Below, piece after piece: positions 42,001 to 50,672 of a DNA stretch of 64,000 nucleotides. The stretch is taken from assembly GCA_977006965.1 (NCBI GenBank), contig OZ345357.1:2046001-2110000 (forward strand), given 5' to 3'. The notes beneath the pieces were generated by a model that was not told where the DNA came from, searched no databases, and worked only from the letters and a program-made list of their open reading frames with translations. Position numbers and translations under genes: made by a program. The DNA comes from Phymatolithon calcareum (Eukaryota > Rhodophyta > Florideophyceae > Hapalidiales). The stretch's first letter is position 1, and each line of letters starts with the position of its first letter.

Positions 42001-44219
42001 TCTGAGCCCGACGAAAATTGTTTTCCGAGACCACCAAGAGCATTCACTGCTGTTTCGACAAGCACATCATTTCCGCTCTTCAGACCACGATCGCCAACTA
42101 TTTCTTCCAGACATGATCTCAACCAGAACCCAGATGCATCGTCTTCCTCTTGTATCTCGCGTTGTGGAAGAGCTTTCCGACACAACGCCCACCATCTTGA
42201 AGATTTCACAGATTCTGATATGGGGTTTTCTCGAATTAGTCGTGGGTAGTGGGCCGCCAAGAGTACTTTAGGGGCACACGACAACGGCAATGTGGGAAGA
42301 ACAACTGCCAGGAGTGTCTTTCCAAGTATCTCGGCACTCACTCCATTGTCGTTGAAGTCGTACGGAGATATAGGTACATGTGCAACACCAGCAAGGGAGA
42401 AATGAGTCTTCCAAAGCACATCCAGAATATGAGCCGCCATATCTTCCCCGTGATTTTTCCGAAGACGACGAATGCATTCTCGAGCAAATCGAGATATGGC
42501 ATGACGTTCATCGGTGGCCAACTTCAGCAAAGTGGAAAGGAAAAGCTCAGATGCAGGATGGGATGCGGAAATTAGCCACTCGCAAGACACTAAAACACAT
42601 TTCGCATCGATCTCCGAATTTAAGCTGGTCGGCTCTAGAGCTAATTGCGACTTTTGCTTGTCCCCAATCGCAATCCAAAGATCACTTTTCTGCACTGCAG
42701 ATGCAAAAGTATCATCACTTTGTGCCAACGTTGCAATAATTGCCAACGCCCGAACAGCATCCTCCTGTTTTGCTCGCCCGACTCCTGCACCAAGTGCGGA
42801 CAAGTGGTTCAAAATAGTGCTGAGATCCACCAAAGCGGATAGTGATGGTACACACTGCAGTCGGCTGGTGCAGGCCAGGAGCGCAGATTTTTCCTCCTCT
42901 TTCGATTTATCGCCCGTCAAAAACTTGCAAATCAGATCAGCAGTTTCCTTACAAGAAGTATTTTGCACCACATCAGCGCCTTCCAATGCGCCCGCTGCAT
43001 ACATCAGGGATAGAAGGGCTTGACAGCCTTCCGACCTTGCATCAGCGTTTGTTTCCTTCTTGCTTCCCAGCCATTCCACGATACTTTGAAGTGACTGCTC
43101 GATAGAGACCATAGAGAGCTGCACAGTGTCCCCGAATGAAGGGCTCGATTTCGCACAAAGAAGTTGTTGCAAAGATTGTGCTGCTGCTGTTCGTTGGTAT
43201 GCATACTTGGCGCTCTTAAAGAGGACACATAGTTGTTTTACGGATTCTTCTAGAGCACTCTCACTCTTCACGCGAAACGCCAAAGTTCCAGCAAGTTGCA
43301 CGCCAGTGGAACGAGTTTTCTCATCCGCATTTTTCAAGGCGACAAGAAGCGCTGGAGTAAGGCTCTTAGTCGCAAATTCGGAAAGATCTGTGAGCTTAAG
43401 TGCGAGCAAAACTGGACGAAGTGCTCTCACAGCAGCTTCTGGTTCTCGTACCAATGCACGCTCCAGAGCGGGGACGAGATACGCATTGGCGACTTTCGAA
43501 CTGACATGAGCTAGAGATGGTGCGACAGCGCGAACAACATCGTCAGCCGCCGCCGGCTTCGCTTTCATCGCAATAGTACCGACGACAGTCAGAAAACGCT
43601 TCGCTGTGTCATTCGCTTGCGCCGCAATTTCCGGTCGAATTGCTGATATTACACCCAACGCAGCTATGGCCTCCGCGCGATTGCTTGAGAACGCTTCAGC
43701 TGTCGACAGCAAAGTGATGACGATTTTATCCGTGTCGGCCAGAATGTTCTTCTTTGCGATACGGTAAGCTGCGCGACGTGCCCGATCCTGCGCCCTTCGC
43801 TGTGAGCCTCGCTCTCTCGATACAGATCCTTCGATACAAGCAACCGCTGCCACAAAGAATGTGAGAACCACATCTCGAAGTGCTTCCACTGCAAAAAGAG
43901 GTGCAATAAGGCGGCACTGATTCAGTGCGATGCGCACGCTTGGAGGTGACCGACGAAATGATTTTGTCAATTGGACTAAACGTTTCAGCAGTGCTGACTG
44001 CTTCTCGGTAGCGCTACCATGGATGAGTTGGGCACATAGGTGCAGGGACGCCACATCTGAAAATGCCGAAGCTCGGCCGACAAGTGCCAAAGGGAAGGAG
44101 GCAGGGACTTCCTTGCAGGGAACGCGGAGCAGTTTTTTGAGAGTTGCTCTACGAATGCTATCGTTTCCCGTCGTCAAACAGGTTCGAATTAGTTGAAGAG
44201 TTTCGGCACATTCTGCCAT
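36006..44219 (-). CDS. GCN1: GCN1-like translational activator of eIF2alpha kinase, 2737 aa
   Basis: ATG at 44,219 (MAECAETLQLIRTCL). An upstream extension of 15 codons begins only at TTG. The protein is HEAT repeats end to end and close to the usual GCN1 length (about 2,670). The eEF3-like core is clear around residue 1,385 (YGERRGACYALAGLCRGLGL), followed by FEPFTVASLPHLL and VEVRNACWAAAQA; a later HEAT block (DSSARVRRGACEGLVELVEA) corresponds to the Gcn2 RWD-binding part. GCN1 binds collided or stalled ribosomes with GCN20 and hands the signal to GCN2 to phosphorylate eIF2alpha. Unusual features are the complete absence of introns over 8.2 kb and an acidic insertion at roughly residues 1,855-1,900 (EDEGEKEDGDEDGEGEGGEN). 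The promoter region has ATGTACAGTAGG about 55 bp before the ATG. Confidence 0.95.
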   Translation of the reverse strand: MAECAETLQLIRTCLTTGNDSIRRATLKKLLRVPCKEVPASFPLALVGRASAFSDVASLHLCAQLIHGSATEKQSALLKRLVQLTKSFRRSPPSVRIALNQCRLIAPLFAVEALRDVVLTFFVAAVACIEGSVSRERGSQRRAQDRARRAAYRIAKKNILADTDKIVITLLSTAEAFSSNRAEAIAALGVISAIRPEIAAQANDTAKRFLTVVGTIAMKAKPAAADDVVRAVAPSLAHVSSKVANAYLVPALERALVREPEAAVRALRPVLLALKLTDLSEFATKSLTPALLVALKNADEKTRSTGVQLAGTLAFRVKSESALEESVKQLCVLFKSAKYAYQRTAAAQSLQQLLCAKSSPSFGDTVQLSMVSIEQSLQSIVEWLGSKKETNADARSEGCQALLSLMYAAGALEGADVVQNTSCKETADLICKFLTGDKSKEEEKSALLACTSRLQCVPSLSALVDLSTILNHLSALGAGVGRAKQEDAVRALAIIATLAQSDDTFASAVQKSDLWIAIGDKQKSQLALEPTSLNSEIDAKCVLVSCEWLISASHPASELFLSTLLKLATDERHAISRFARECIRRLRKNHGEDMAAHILDVLWKTHFSLAGVAHVPISPYDFNDNGVSAEILGKTLLAVVLPTLPLSCAPKVLLAAHYPRLIRENPISESVKSSRWWALCRKALPQREIQEEDDASGFWLRSCLEEIVGDRGLKSGNDVLVETAVNALGGLGKQFSSGSDFVFRLGLPMLDPLAKAAPQLSIESLDAVRVTQQAKIAAENLAQFKSDLVATKGKKALKKTGNGHLDQRKQAELDKSRAMEAAAKAAIEKAEAVGPIAEQAMLSFQYTSAALRALRSLSISDSARAALRIPAVLMLVLPCAKYSDLHVECRRGLFAIARSGDRLLRGMALELSGTLFGLAEGAMDMNETVASIVGALSRAIPPALDSENFSLVAPVLRAALLRNPDLEDKGISSGGRGSTKRRDAIAVVRSAAQILLEHCKPEAVDAAVAAAAARAGSWAIAVMEREDGAFAAAAESLASLTGTALTPGTEQLSQVLEGVTSGKSSVRDGALSALARIPQLAIANVECPRDSALGRALWLASFDPDESNAELGAELWRNYGHPLHVAEDTPSMLQLVAHDDLDVRTMAACGIANALIGDEKAAVRTAFIPQVFSIYLKSLQARQAEEKEAETSSKKAAVRRDRTTTEIEFDAGWVARHGVALTIEKMATMKALVLSDVAIVFAFLAGRGLGDPHDKVRAKMAAAATAVVDRAGSAGPTVILPMIERHLNTPAQPTSTKQEIAHGDRTRENLVMCLGTLAGFLPADDPRVSKTADQVIRCAVETPSELVQNAAARCLVPLARLSFSQEREKKIRDELIDRIWDAQSSYGERRGACYALAGLCRGLGLKAMKRMRVVEELETAVADKNPRKRLGAFLIIETHAILLGRLFEPFTVASLPHLLMCMGDTVVEVRNACWAAAQAAVSEMSSQGVKMILPSLLSGLQERQWRTRAGAAEVLGAMAFCAPRQLAQCLPQVVPKLAEALADAHTRVVSAAESAINRIAAVVRSPEVRNLSPFLLAALKDPAGRTRGAVDAMLGTEFVHAIDPASLALLIPPLHRGLRDRSTELKKRAAAIVGSMCNNVSNQADVSPYLHLLLPDLRTTLLDAIPDVRKTSARAIGALAVALGEDGLPDIISWLMNALLGTGKPSNVSRDTGYVGAVITSSSAERSGAAMGLAEVSASLSEKRLEEVLGHVMTAGLTNSESREGGLMLIACMPRALGERFESRLALALTAILKGLSDDSDNVREAALEAGRNLVQAYAKSSLERLLPELMSAMKDKLWRIRQAAARLLGDFLLVIAGARPSRSDAFGAIEPVAVEDEGEKEDGDEDGEGEGGENGTTEHEDEEQYESPEAAAAAMTTEATMKAIEEVLGWDRRNEVLAALFIIRCDVSVRVRQMGMQVWKTVVSNTPRVLREIMPTAVRQVVDGLGDEDPERRAAAGKALGDLSLKLGDRVVPEVLPALRFGIRDEDSSARVRRGACEGLVELVEACPRHQLVEHASDLVAVVYEALCDSMAEVRATAAGVFSSLLTPLGAVAVDAVVPLLIEKISGAGASDTPSTGEDADRALDALKQILRASGNRLMSIVVPRLTEEVPLALTSARALAAAAQVAEGAFDEHVTMATEAIIGTLESPVSLELEKALEDISHAVVVASENSSRTLMDVVCRAFNEGSPWRRAASSRICGCICRGTPADDTAKLAGSLYEVLIRQLGDPDDDTVLASWQALLDLSMNVHVSELSTHIPTIRQSLRSVAAGDASTSVPGLQLPKAPAPFVPVLCEGLLRGAPELREQSALGLAELVEMTNVTSLKPFVVKMVGPLIRVMSERFPWQVKAAILRAMTVILEKCAPMLRAFAPQLQSTFLKCLSDGSRLVRVRACAALGCLVPIQMRLEPLLNDLVTLGANGSTTESRAAAFHGCSQVYKHGKKLPESAFSRFAHSISEGVLDEESEVATAAGRALGQVASRSRSAEEYAGTLELAKNQLEQQSVEYSVRVHALDAAASVFVGGEKLEGLEFEHIASTVELIEVLMTSVTPPVQGAACMAGARAVALLAQASGLAQTNAAAEHRRSLVGHISGRAEFDDSAQVRVAALQALAVVVSVDKTSVGICAPALVVCAAATNTAIKGASERVMRKAFVDPKDLSVRNAVVEIAKDALSEDDQLFIDRRIPRLRVASESDDESGS

Positions 44220-44684
44220 GACGACAGCATCAACAAGTGGGCGCGTGCGTTTAGATTGGGGCAAAAATTCCTACTGTACATGAAGCCCTGTTCCCGACGT
44301 CGACAGGAGCACTGTACATCATATCGCAGATCACCAGACACCAGTTATGATATAAACTTAAGGGTAAGAAAACTCTTTCACCATAGCACCAATAACGTGA
44401 TGCGTCTCTCTTGTCTTGATCATCCCGCGCATGCAAACGTTATCAACTGCAAGCGACGAAAAGCATGGCCCCGATTAAATATCTGTCTGAATATAGCCCA
44501 TAGTGTCTTTCACAACAAGGATTCTTTTCTGCTAATAGGAAAGATGTGCCTGAGATTGCGATACAATAAGAAAACAGAGTGCACCCGCAAATAACCACAA
44601 AGCAAAAGTAGGCACCGATAGTCTGCTACGTCGTATGAATAAGCCAAAAAACCAACCACATGATAAGGTAGGCCGGAAATCAGT
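44220..44684. promoter_or_regulatory. GCN1 promoter / E2F 3' region
   Basis: Contains TACTGTACAT at 44,272-44,281 (reverse orientation relative to GCN1) and a second ACTGTACAT at 44,311. This core is shared with the promoter-like motif at 30,442, 53,487 and 57,766. No ORF supported. Confidence 0.4.
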
Positions 44685-46116
44685 TCAACTCTCCACCGAT
44701 GGGGCATCGACTGGGTTTACAGTCTCGAGCGCTGTTACAGCCATACTATCCCTCGGAACAGACTCGCTCTCCTCTGGGACTTGAATCACCTCATCGTACA
44801 AATCTGCAATTCCCGTGCCTTCATCGCGCGAGTCATCCAAGCCAAAGTAAAAGTCATCATTCCCTGGTGATGGCGACAATCGCAAGACACTCATGAGATC
44901 GCTGTCCTCATGCAAACCGGATGTACCAGACCTCGTCGGAGACATTAGATCGTTCGCAGAAACGGGCGGATTCAAACCACTAGGTTCTAAACTTTGACAA
45001 TTTTGAAGAACTGACATGCCAGCCCCACTGTTATAATCCTCTGAACCTCCTTGAGAGACAAGCAGGCAATCAATCGGTCCTCCAGTCGATTTCAAGAAGA
45101 TCTGGTATCTCCTTTCCCCGAATGGCATACCTTCATCGGGATCCGGAACTTCAAGTTCTGTGCCGGGGGGCGCTTTGATGGCTATGAGTGTATCCCCGTG
45201 AAGCTCTGGTATTGACTTAATATCGTTGTGAGTGACATACGCATACGGAGCGCACTGTTCTCCACTGGCAAGTTCTCGAAGGCGATCTTGCATTGCCGCG
45301 ATTTCAGCATCAATCTGGGCCTCTTCTCTCTTGATGGCAGCGTGCTCATTACGGAGAGCGTTCAATTCCTGCTCAGACGATATATCGGATTCGATGTCTT
45401 GCCTCCACTTGATATTGTTCTTACTCTTTTTCTCGATAATTCCGATACCCTCCAAAACTGCACAAAAAATTATGGAGGAACAAAAACGACGCCATATAAT
45501 TAGAGCTGGTGTAAAATACCCTGGAAAAAGACTAACCAGAAAATCATCGCAACTTACCATTTGTTATGTCGTATATGCGCCGCTTTTGTACATTCAGCTG
45601 TTCGGCAGCAACATTGAGATCTAAAACGCCATCCTCCGAGTCTCTAAGCAGCTTCACAAACTTGGTAGTCAATAATCCGAGACTTGAATCGTACCGACAG
45701 CCTTTGTCAGAATCACCAGTCTGCTGCACCTGCTTCATGGTTGCTTTCTCTCTGACATCGCCGCCACCAGCACTGCCGATCGCCACGGCGGGAGCTGCCC
45801 GTCCCGCACTTGGGTACGCAGCTGATTGCGGGCGCCTCCCGCGCGTTCTGTCGCTTGCCCCAGCAGCGGCGGGGTGTGAAGATGGGACGGGGTAAGCTGT
45901 GGACTTCGATATGGCAGGAAGTGAGAGTCTAGAGCGCTTACGTACGGCAGGCGGTGTGGGATCCACAGTCGGAGCCATATTCCGGTAGGTCTCATCCGCC
46001 CTCGGTCGCTTGAAGACACCTAACGCCGTCAGTGTTCCGGCCGCCTTCTCCTCAGGGGACCTGGCATCAGACAGAGAGACTTCCTTTGCGGAGGAACCTG
46101 CCCTCGTCAAGCTCAT
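44685..46116 (-). CDS. E2F: E2F transcription factor, 443 aa, two exons
   Basis: Exon 1 is 46,116-45,558 and exon 2 is 45,457-44,685. The 100-bp intron runs GTAAGT...TGCAG, and splicing rebuilds [18 protein letters not shown] exactly. ATG at 46,116 ([12 protein letters not shown]); the frame is open further up only to a TTG. Order: disordered N-terminus; winged-helix DNA-binding domain at about 140-205 with the RRIYDITN recognition helix; leucine-rich coiled coil (DP dimerisation); marked box with [20 protein letters not shown] and [19 protein letters not shown]; near the C-terminus [20 protein letters not shown], matching the Rb-binding consensus (D[YF].F.L...EGi.DLFD). This is therefore a typical activator-type E2F needing a DP partner and answering to a retinoblastoma protein at G1/S. 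A perfect E2F site lies in its own upstream region. Confidence 0.97.
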
Positions 46117-47053
46117 GCTTGCGAGGCTGGCACTGCGGTGCCACACGGAAAGAGAAGAAATTACGAGAAAAGCAAAATTAGGCCAAGTGCAGGTGCCGGA
46201 AGAACGGAGGGACGCGGGGTCCTCCAGCACAGCATGCAAGCACAGCGAAAAGGTCAGTGTATGTGGGCGGGCGAAGGGTTGCTCAAAGTATTTCTCAGGA
46301 AAGGAACGGTTGAGAGCAACAAAACTCGCCAAGAGATTGCAGTGAGACAGTCGGAAGGAATTCAGAGGTGGAGCGAAGTCCCCACTGGCGTCGGGTGCTC
46401 CAAAAGTACCTGTTTTGTTTCAAAGAGTGCGAATACTCACAGCGCCGTGCGCCACAAAATTCGTGATTTTTGTCCATTTGATGCGCACGAATTAGTACTA
46501 ATTTGGCATAGTTCACCCCAAAAAAGAACGGAAAAAGCGCGGGACTATATTTTTCTACGTAAATCCCAAAATTTATGCGAGAAAATCAGTTTTCAAATGA
46601 CAATGCCCGATTTACGCGGGAAATTCCCTTGAATAAGTATGAAAATCATACTCCGACTCACTTTTCTGTAAAGCCGTCCGTCCTGGAAGGGCCTGGATCG
46701 TACTCGCACTCGATTGATCAAAACGATCGGCCGGTCGTATTGAATTAAAGAGCATGATTGGATCATCTGGAATCAGATATCTTGATCATAATCTCTATGT
46801 CATACTGTGGCATTTCAGGTTGAACTCTTCAAAATTTCAAATCCTGTGAACCGTTGAGGCAGGCGACAAGCTCAGCTTAGCAAAATGTTTGCAGAATACC
46901 TGGCGATGCCTCCAGCATTGTCACCGTTTGCCTCCTGCACTGGAAACCAGTGAACCCCCGGTAGAGCTTCGCGCTTCACCACGCGACCTCAGCAAAACCG
47001 GCACAACCCGAATTGAGGGGGACGGAGTTCATGTGAGCCGTATTTCGAACGCC
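46117..47053. promoter_or_regulatory. Divergent promoter region of E2F and the 345-aa gene
   Basis: Both genes fire outward from here. Open frames within it on the plus strand (46,138-46,632) are Arg/Lys-rich read-through without a family signature. A 22-codon upstream ORF starts at the ATG at 46,885, out of frame with the 345-aa gene. Confidence 0.5.
46616..46623. promoter_or_regulatory. Consensus E2F site between E2F and the 345-aa gene
   Basis: GCGGGAAA, the reverse complement of TTTCCCGC (TTTSSCGC consensus), about 500 bp upstream of the E2F ATG and 430 bp upstream of the divergent gene. A related AAGCGCGGGA lies at about 46,534. Confidence 0.5.
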
Positions 47054-48091
47054 ATGGAGTCTCTTCGAAAATGCACGTCTATCCTGGCAAAGTATTGCGA
47101 CGATGTTCATTCCACAATGAACAACTTGCAGGAGCGTGCTGATAAGGCCTTCGAGCGCGCCTATTCGGACCGCGACCCGAACTCCGCTTCGTCGTCCCAA
47201 TACAATCCTATGCGACTGATCGCCCGACTAGAAACCCTTGAGGTGCAATCCCCGAAATTATCGAATGATTTTATGGCCTTGGTCGACGCGAACAACCGCC
47301 TCCCTCGAGAATCTTTGACGACGTCTCATGCAACTGTCTCAGCGCTGCTTCAATTAATTCCCCAGTGCACTGAAGAGTCCATTCCAAATGCTGGTTTTCT
47401 TCACAACGCTTTGGAGGCCTCGCAAGTTGAGCTTCAAGAAAAAATTCGGCTCTTGCGCATGGCGGATACTCAGCTGGTTCTCTCCAATCCGAAAGTGGAA
47501 ACTGATTTTGCCATCGACATCGACCAAGACCTAAAAAGTATGGGTATACTTGCGAGCGATTCCCCGGCACAGCAGCAAATTAACGACGCTGTCGAGTCCT
47601 CAATGAAGGAGAGTGCAGCAAAAGAAAATCGTGATGTGAATCAGAAGCCGCCAAAGCTGAACATGGGAAAACAAACTAAGCGTACGAGCAACGGTCGTGC
47701 GAAACGCAGTTCATCACCGGCATCTGGATTGACTCGTCCCCGCAGCGCGCGCAATGCGCGACCGACTAAGCCTCCAGCTAAGAAAGAATCTGTTACCGAT
47801 GGGAGTCTGTCGCCGAAATTTGTTCCCATTCAGAAAAGCGCCTATAACAGACTGCCGCGAAATTTAAAATCACGTGCTGGAAAACTGGATGCATTGAATT
47901 CGCTCTACAAGAAGACTTATGAAGTTCTGGTCGAAAACAACGCTCCCATGTCGAACCTTGAAATTATGGCCGCGACTGGAGAAACTGATACGGGGAGATT
48001 TGATGCACTTCGCGGTCTATCTGTGGTGAGGAGCACTGCCCAGGGGTGGGAGCTTGTCGTGCCGAAGGGGAAGCGTCAAATCGTGCGTTAA
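47054..48091 (+). CDS. 345-aa protein, possible SKA1-like microtubule-binding C-terminus
   Basis: ATG at 47,054 (MESLRKCTSILAKYC); the frame upstream is open to a TTG at 46,889. Helical N-terminal half (residues 1-150) with heptad-like spacing, a Lys/Arg/Ser-rich middle (KQTKRTSNGRAKRSSSPASG) and a folded C-terminus of ~85 residues. The C-terminus has AYNRLPRNLKSRAGKLDALN, then LYKKTYEVLVENNAPM and ends GWELVVPKGKRQIVR. The (Y/F)..LP..(M/L)K.R....LN pattern recalls the start of the SKA1 microtubule-binding winged helix, and helices then strand end would fit a winged helix. This is suggestive only; it could be an unrelated winged-helix protein. Sharing a promoter region with E2F and its E2F site would suit a mitotic gene. 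Confidence 0.7.
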   Translation: MESLRKCTSILAKYCDDVHSTMNNLQERADKAFERAYSDRDPNSASSSQYNPMRLIARLETLEVQSPKLSNDFMALVDANNRLPRESLTTSHATVSALLQLIPQCTEESIPNAGFLHNALEASQVELQEKIRLLRMADTQLVLSNPKVETDFAIDIDQDLKSMGILASDSPAQQQINDAVESSMKESAAKENRDVNQKPPKLNMGKQTKRTSNGRAKRSSSPASGLTRPRSARNARPTKPPAKKESVTDGSLSPKFVPIQKSAYNRLPRNLKSRAGKLDALNSLYKKTYEVLVENNAPMSNLEIMAATGETDTGRFDALRGLSVVRSTAQGWELVVPKGKRQIVR

Positions 48092-48413
48092 GAATGATTT
48101 TAGGTCAGCGATCCAATCTCGCTCTTTACAATTTCCAAGTCGCTTCTAATCCTCGCAACCGCATGATGTATTGCACGTCAGGGGTGTGTGCAGCTCTGAA
48201 ATTTTGCCCCTCTGAGTGGTTTCGGTTTCTGGAGTTACATGAGCCGTTCCGCACATCCGCAGGACAAGTAGGTTCTTAAATTTAACTAAAAATTTATTGT
48301 CGGATTTATGATGTCGATTTGAAGCCGTCTCTGAAAGTACAGAAAAGCAAAGAGTTGGTCGCTGCATTGACTTCAGCACCGTTTCCTTTTCCGCTGTTTC
48401 GTGCAGCGTAAGC
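48092..48413. promoter_or_regulatory. FAM50 upstream region
   Basis: Tandem spacing of 322 bp from the 345-aa gene. I see no TATA box or shared motif. Confidence 0.4.
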
Positions 48414-49602
48414 ATGGCGTCCTACACGGGAGGCTCCCGCGAGGCGTCAAGAATTACAGCTCTAGAGCATGAACGCGAGCAAAGGCGCCAGGAAGTAGAG
48501 CGCAAAAAGGGCGCCATTGTATCCGCAAGCACTGACGTCTTGGACACCGGGCGCAAATTTGCCTCCCGAACCGAAACCGTAGAAGACCTGCTCAAGAGCG
48601 AAACCGTCGGTCTCGTGACGCATGAAGACTTCAAAAAGCGCAGAGAGTACTTGGAACGATGCGCTGCCGATGAACGCGAGAAAAGAGAAGCAAAGCAACG
48701 CCATCTGGACGCAGAATCTCGGAAGCAGCGGCTGAAGCGCGCAAACAGGGCAACACTCTCCTTTGACCTCGACGATGAGGACTCCGACGATTCAGATGAA
48801 GACAGCGTCGTGGTACCCAGCAAGCATGCGACGCCCGTGGCAAACGCGAGCAAGGACATAATCGATGGTGTTATATCGCCGAGTGAGAAGGAAGCCAAGG
48901 GTGGTGGAGAGATTGTCAGTGTGAAGCGACGAAAAATCATGAAGAACCCAAAGGCAGATACTTCGTTTCTGCCGGACCGAGAGCAGGAGCTTGCAAAACA
49001 GTTGGAGAGAGAGCGACTTCGACAGGAATGGATAAACGAACAGGAGCGAATCAAGAGCGAGGTCGTGAAAATCACGTATAGCTATTGGAACGGCTCTGGA
49101 CATCGTCGCGTGATGCGGTGCAAGAAAGGCATGACTATTGGCCGTTTTCTCGCGGCTGTGCAAGGCGAATTCAAGGAGCTTCGGCATGTGTCTGCTGAGT
49201 CGTTGATGTACATCAAGGAGGATCTAATAATTCCGCCACACTATTCTTTTTACGACTTTATTGTCAGCAAAGCTCGAGGGGTAAGTCATTTTTGCTGGCC
49301 TTTTTGTATGTGTGTGAGGGTATGGATATTAACTTGTTGGTTTGTCTTTGCACGAAGCTTTATGTCATTTTTCCAACTTGACTTTATGTACATAACAGAA
49401 AAGTGGCCCCCTGTTTAACTTTGATGTTGTTGAAGACGTCCGCGTCGTGAGCGATGCGAAGAAAGAGAAGGAAGACGCGCATGCATCCAAGGTTGTCGAG
49501 CGGCGATGGTACGAAAAGAATAGACACATCTTTCCTGCATCGCGATGGGAGGTTTACGACCCTGCGAAAAAGTACGACACCTACACTATTCACGGTGTGT
49601 GA
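48414..49602 (+). CDS. FAM50: FAM50/XAP5 family nuclear protein, 356 aa, two exons
   Basis: Exon 1 is 48,414-49,280 and exon 2 is 49,399-49,602, with a 118-bp phase-0 intron GTAAGT...AACAG. Splicing joins FIVSKARG to [17 protein letters not shown], as in all FAM50 proteins. The N-terminus [14 protein letters not shown], with [18 protein letters not shown], and the C-terminal [20 protein letters not shown] and [12 protein letters not shown] are hallmarks. Middle: charged coiled coil, an acidic [12 protein letters not shown] patch and a basic VKRRKIMKN signal. Length matches the human protein (339 aa). XAP5/FAM50 proteins are nuclear, spliceosome- or chromatin-associated; XAP5 CIRCADIAN TIMEKEEPER is the plant member. 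Start at the only suitable ATG, at 48,414. Confidence 0.97.
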
Positions 49603-49986
49603 ACGTTCGCATTTAGTCAGGGAAAACTTGATATGGCGCAGAAACATAAACATGACAATGTCACGCATAGTCGCACAACTTTTTGCAGTGCAAAATTTAC
49701 TTTGGATTAAAACTTCGTTCCCGTCGCACTGGTATACAGTGTTCTACCAAGGCAACGTACTCAGTCAGTGCAACATGATGCGCAGCACTGACCTCAATGC
49801 ACAAGCTTATATCGGGCGAATTTTATGGCAAGGACTGTACTTCGCAATCCGTTTACTATGAAATATCTTCACGAGTTAAGCGGAAACAGGCTAAGTCCAC
49901 TCCGCCCTTCAGTGATCTTCGTCTCTGAAAATCTACAAGAATGTTACGGCTATGTTACCATCGCAAAAACGATATTCATCGCTCTC
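49603..49986. other. FAM50 3' flank, no gene
   Basis: No supported coding sequence in this spacer. Confidence 0.5.
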
Positions 49987-50208
49987 TTACGCATTGGGAA
50001 TAATGCACGGCGGAAGTGAGACTGCACAGCTGCCCCTGGTCGACCTGATACTGGCCAAGCAACAAGCGTCATTCGGCTGACGGCTTGAACATCCATCTCC
50101 ACCACAGGTATCACAGCTGATAGGGCAACAGACGTCACCTTCCCGAATACCATACAAACAGGTACTGTCCATATCGTCAAGAGAACTGCTTCCGCCACCG
50201 GAAGCTAG
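49987..50208 (-). CDS. Cys-rich domain, probably last exon of a secreted-type protein
   Basis: The minus strand encodes GGGSSSLDDMDSTCLYGIRE, then GDVCCPISCDTCGGDGCSSR, then CCLASIRSTRGSCAVSLPPC and a stop at 49,987. The C..G...CCP..C..CGG.gCs.r......CC...I......C...PC array is a recurrent cysteine-rich domain in predicted secreted or cell-surface proteins of algae and stramenopiles. The internal ATG is at 50,172, but the frame is open upstream to an acceptor-like CTACTCGCAG at about 50,209, so this looks like a 3' exon whose 5' exons I could not trace. Confidence 0.5.
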   Translation of the reverse strand, partial: LASGGGSSSLDDMDSTCLYGIREGDVCCPISCDTCGGDGCSSRQPNDACCLASIRSTRGSCAVSLPPCIIPNA

Positions 50209-50243
50209 CTGCGAGTAGATTCGACGTGAAGAAAAGTCGCTTC

Positions 50244-50672
50244 ATGACTGCAGATGAGAGGCGCCAGTGTGACTCCAGAGACAAAATGTTTGATATCATT
50301 CTGAAGGAGAGTTTCACAGATTATGCGCACAGGTTGACTTCGTCGAAGTATCCTAACGAATCAGTAGAAGTTTCAGGATGTTCCCTGAAGGTAGACCATT
50401 TGGGCAGAGTGAAATCGACCGATGGCCCAGGCAGTTTCCCGATGTGCGACATGGTTGCAGATGTGGTTGGTAAATCATCCCTCGATGTCGGCAATATACA
50501 GTACGACCGATACGGGGTTGGGCGCTTGCTACAAAGGATAACCAGACATATGAAGCTTGGAGACGGTGAGTCATCCAGACCGAGCATTATAGCAGTTGTG
50601 CCATCTCACTGGCAATCTGAAATTGCAGTGTACGTCTCTTGTTGTCGAACAAGACAGTGGCTTGCAATGTGA
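50244..50672 (+). CDS. Hypothetical ORF, 142 aa
   Basis: ATG at 50,244 (MTADERRQCDSRDKMFDIIL), stop at 50,670-50,672. It reads like an ordinary soluble protein (DRYGVGRLLQRITRHMKLGD, PSIIAVVPSHW) but I recognise no family. It lies head-to-head with the Cys-rich exon. Whether it is translated, or is part of a spliced gene, cannot be told. Confidence 0.35.
   Translation: MTADERRQCDSRDKMFDIILKESFTDYAHRLTSSKYPNESVEVSGCSLKVDHLGRVKSTDGPGSFPMCDMVADVVGKSSLDVGNIQYDRYGVGRLLQRITRHMKLGDGESSRPSIIAVVPSHWQSEIAVYVSCCRTRQWLAM

Noticed and set aside
48422-49075. 217-codon minus-strand frame
   Set aside because: Antisense of FAM50 exon 1.
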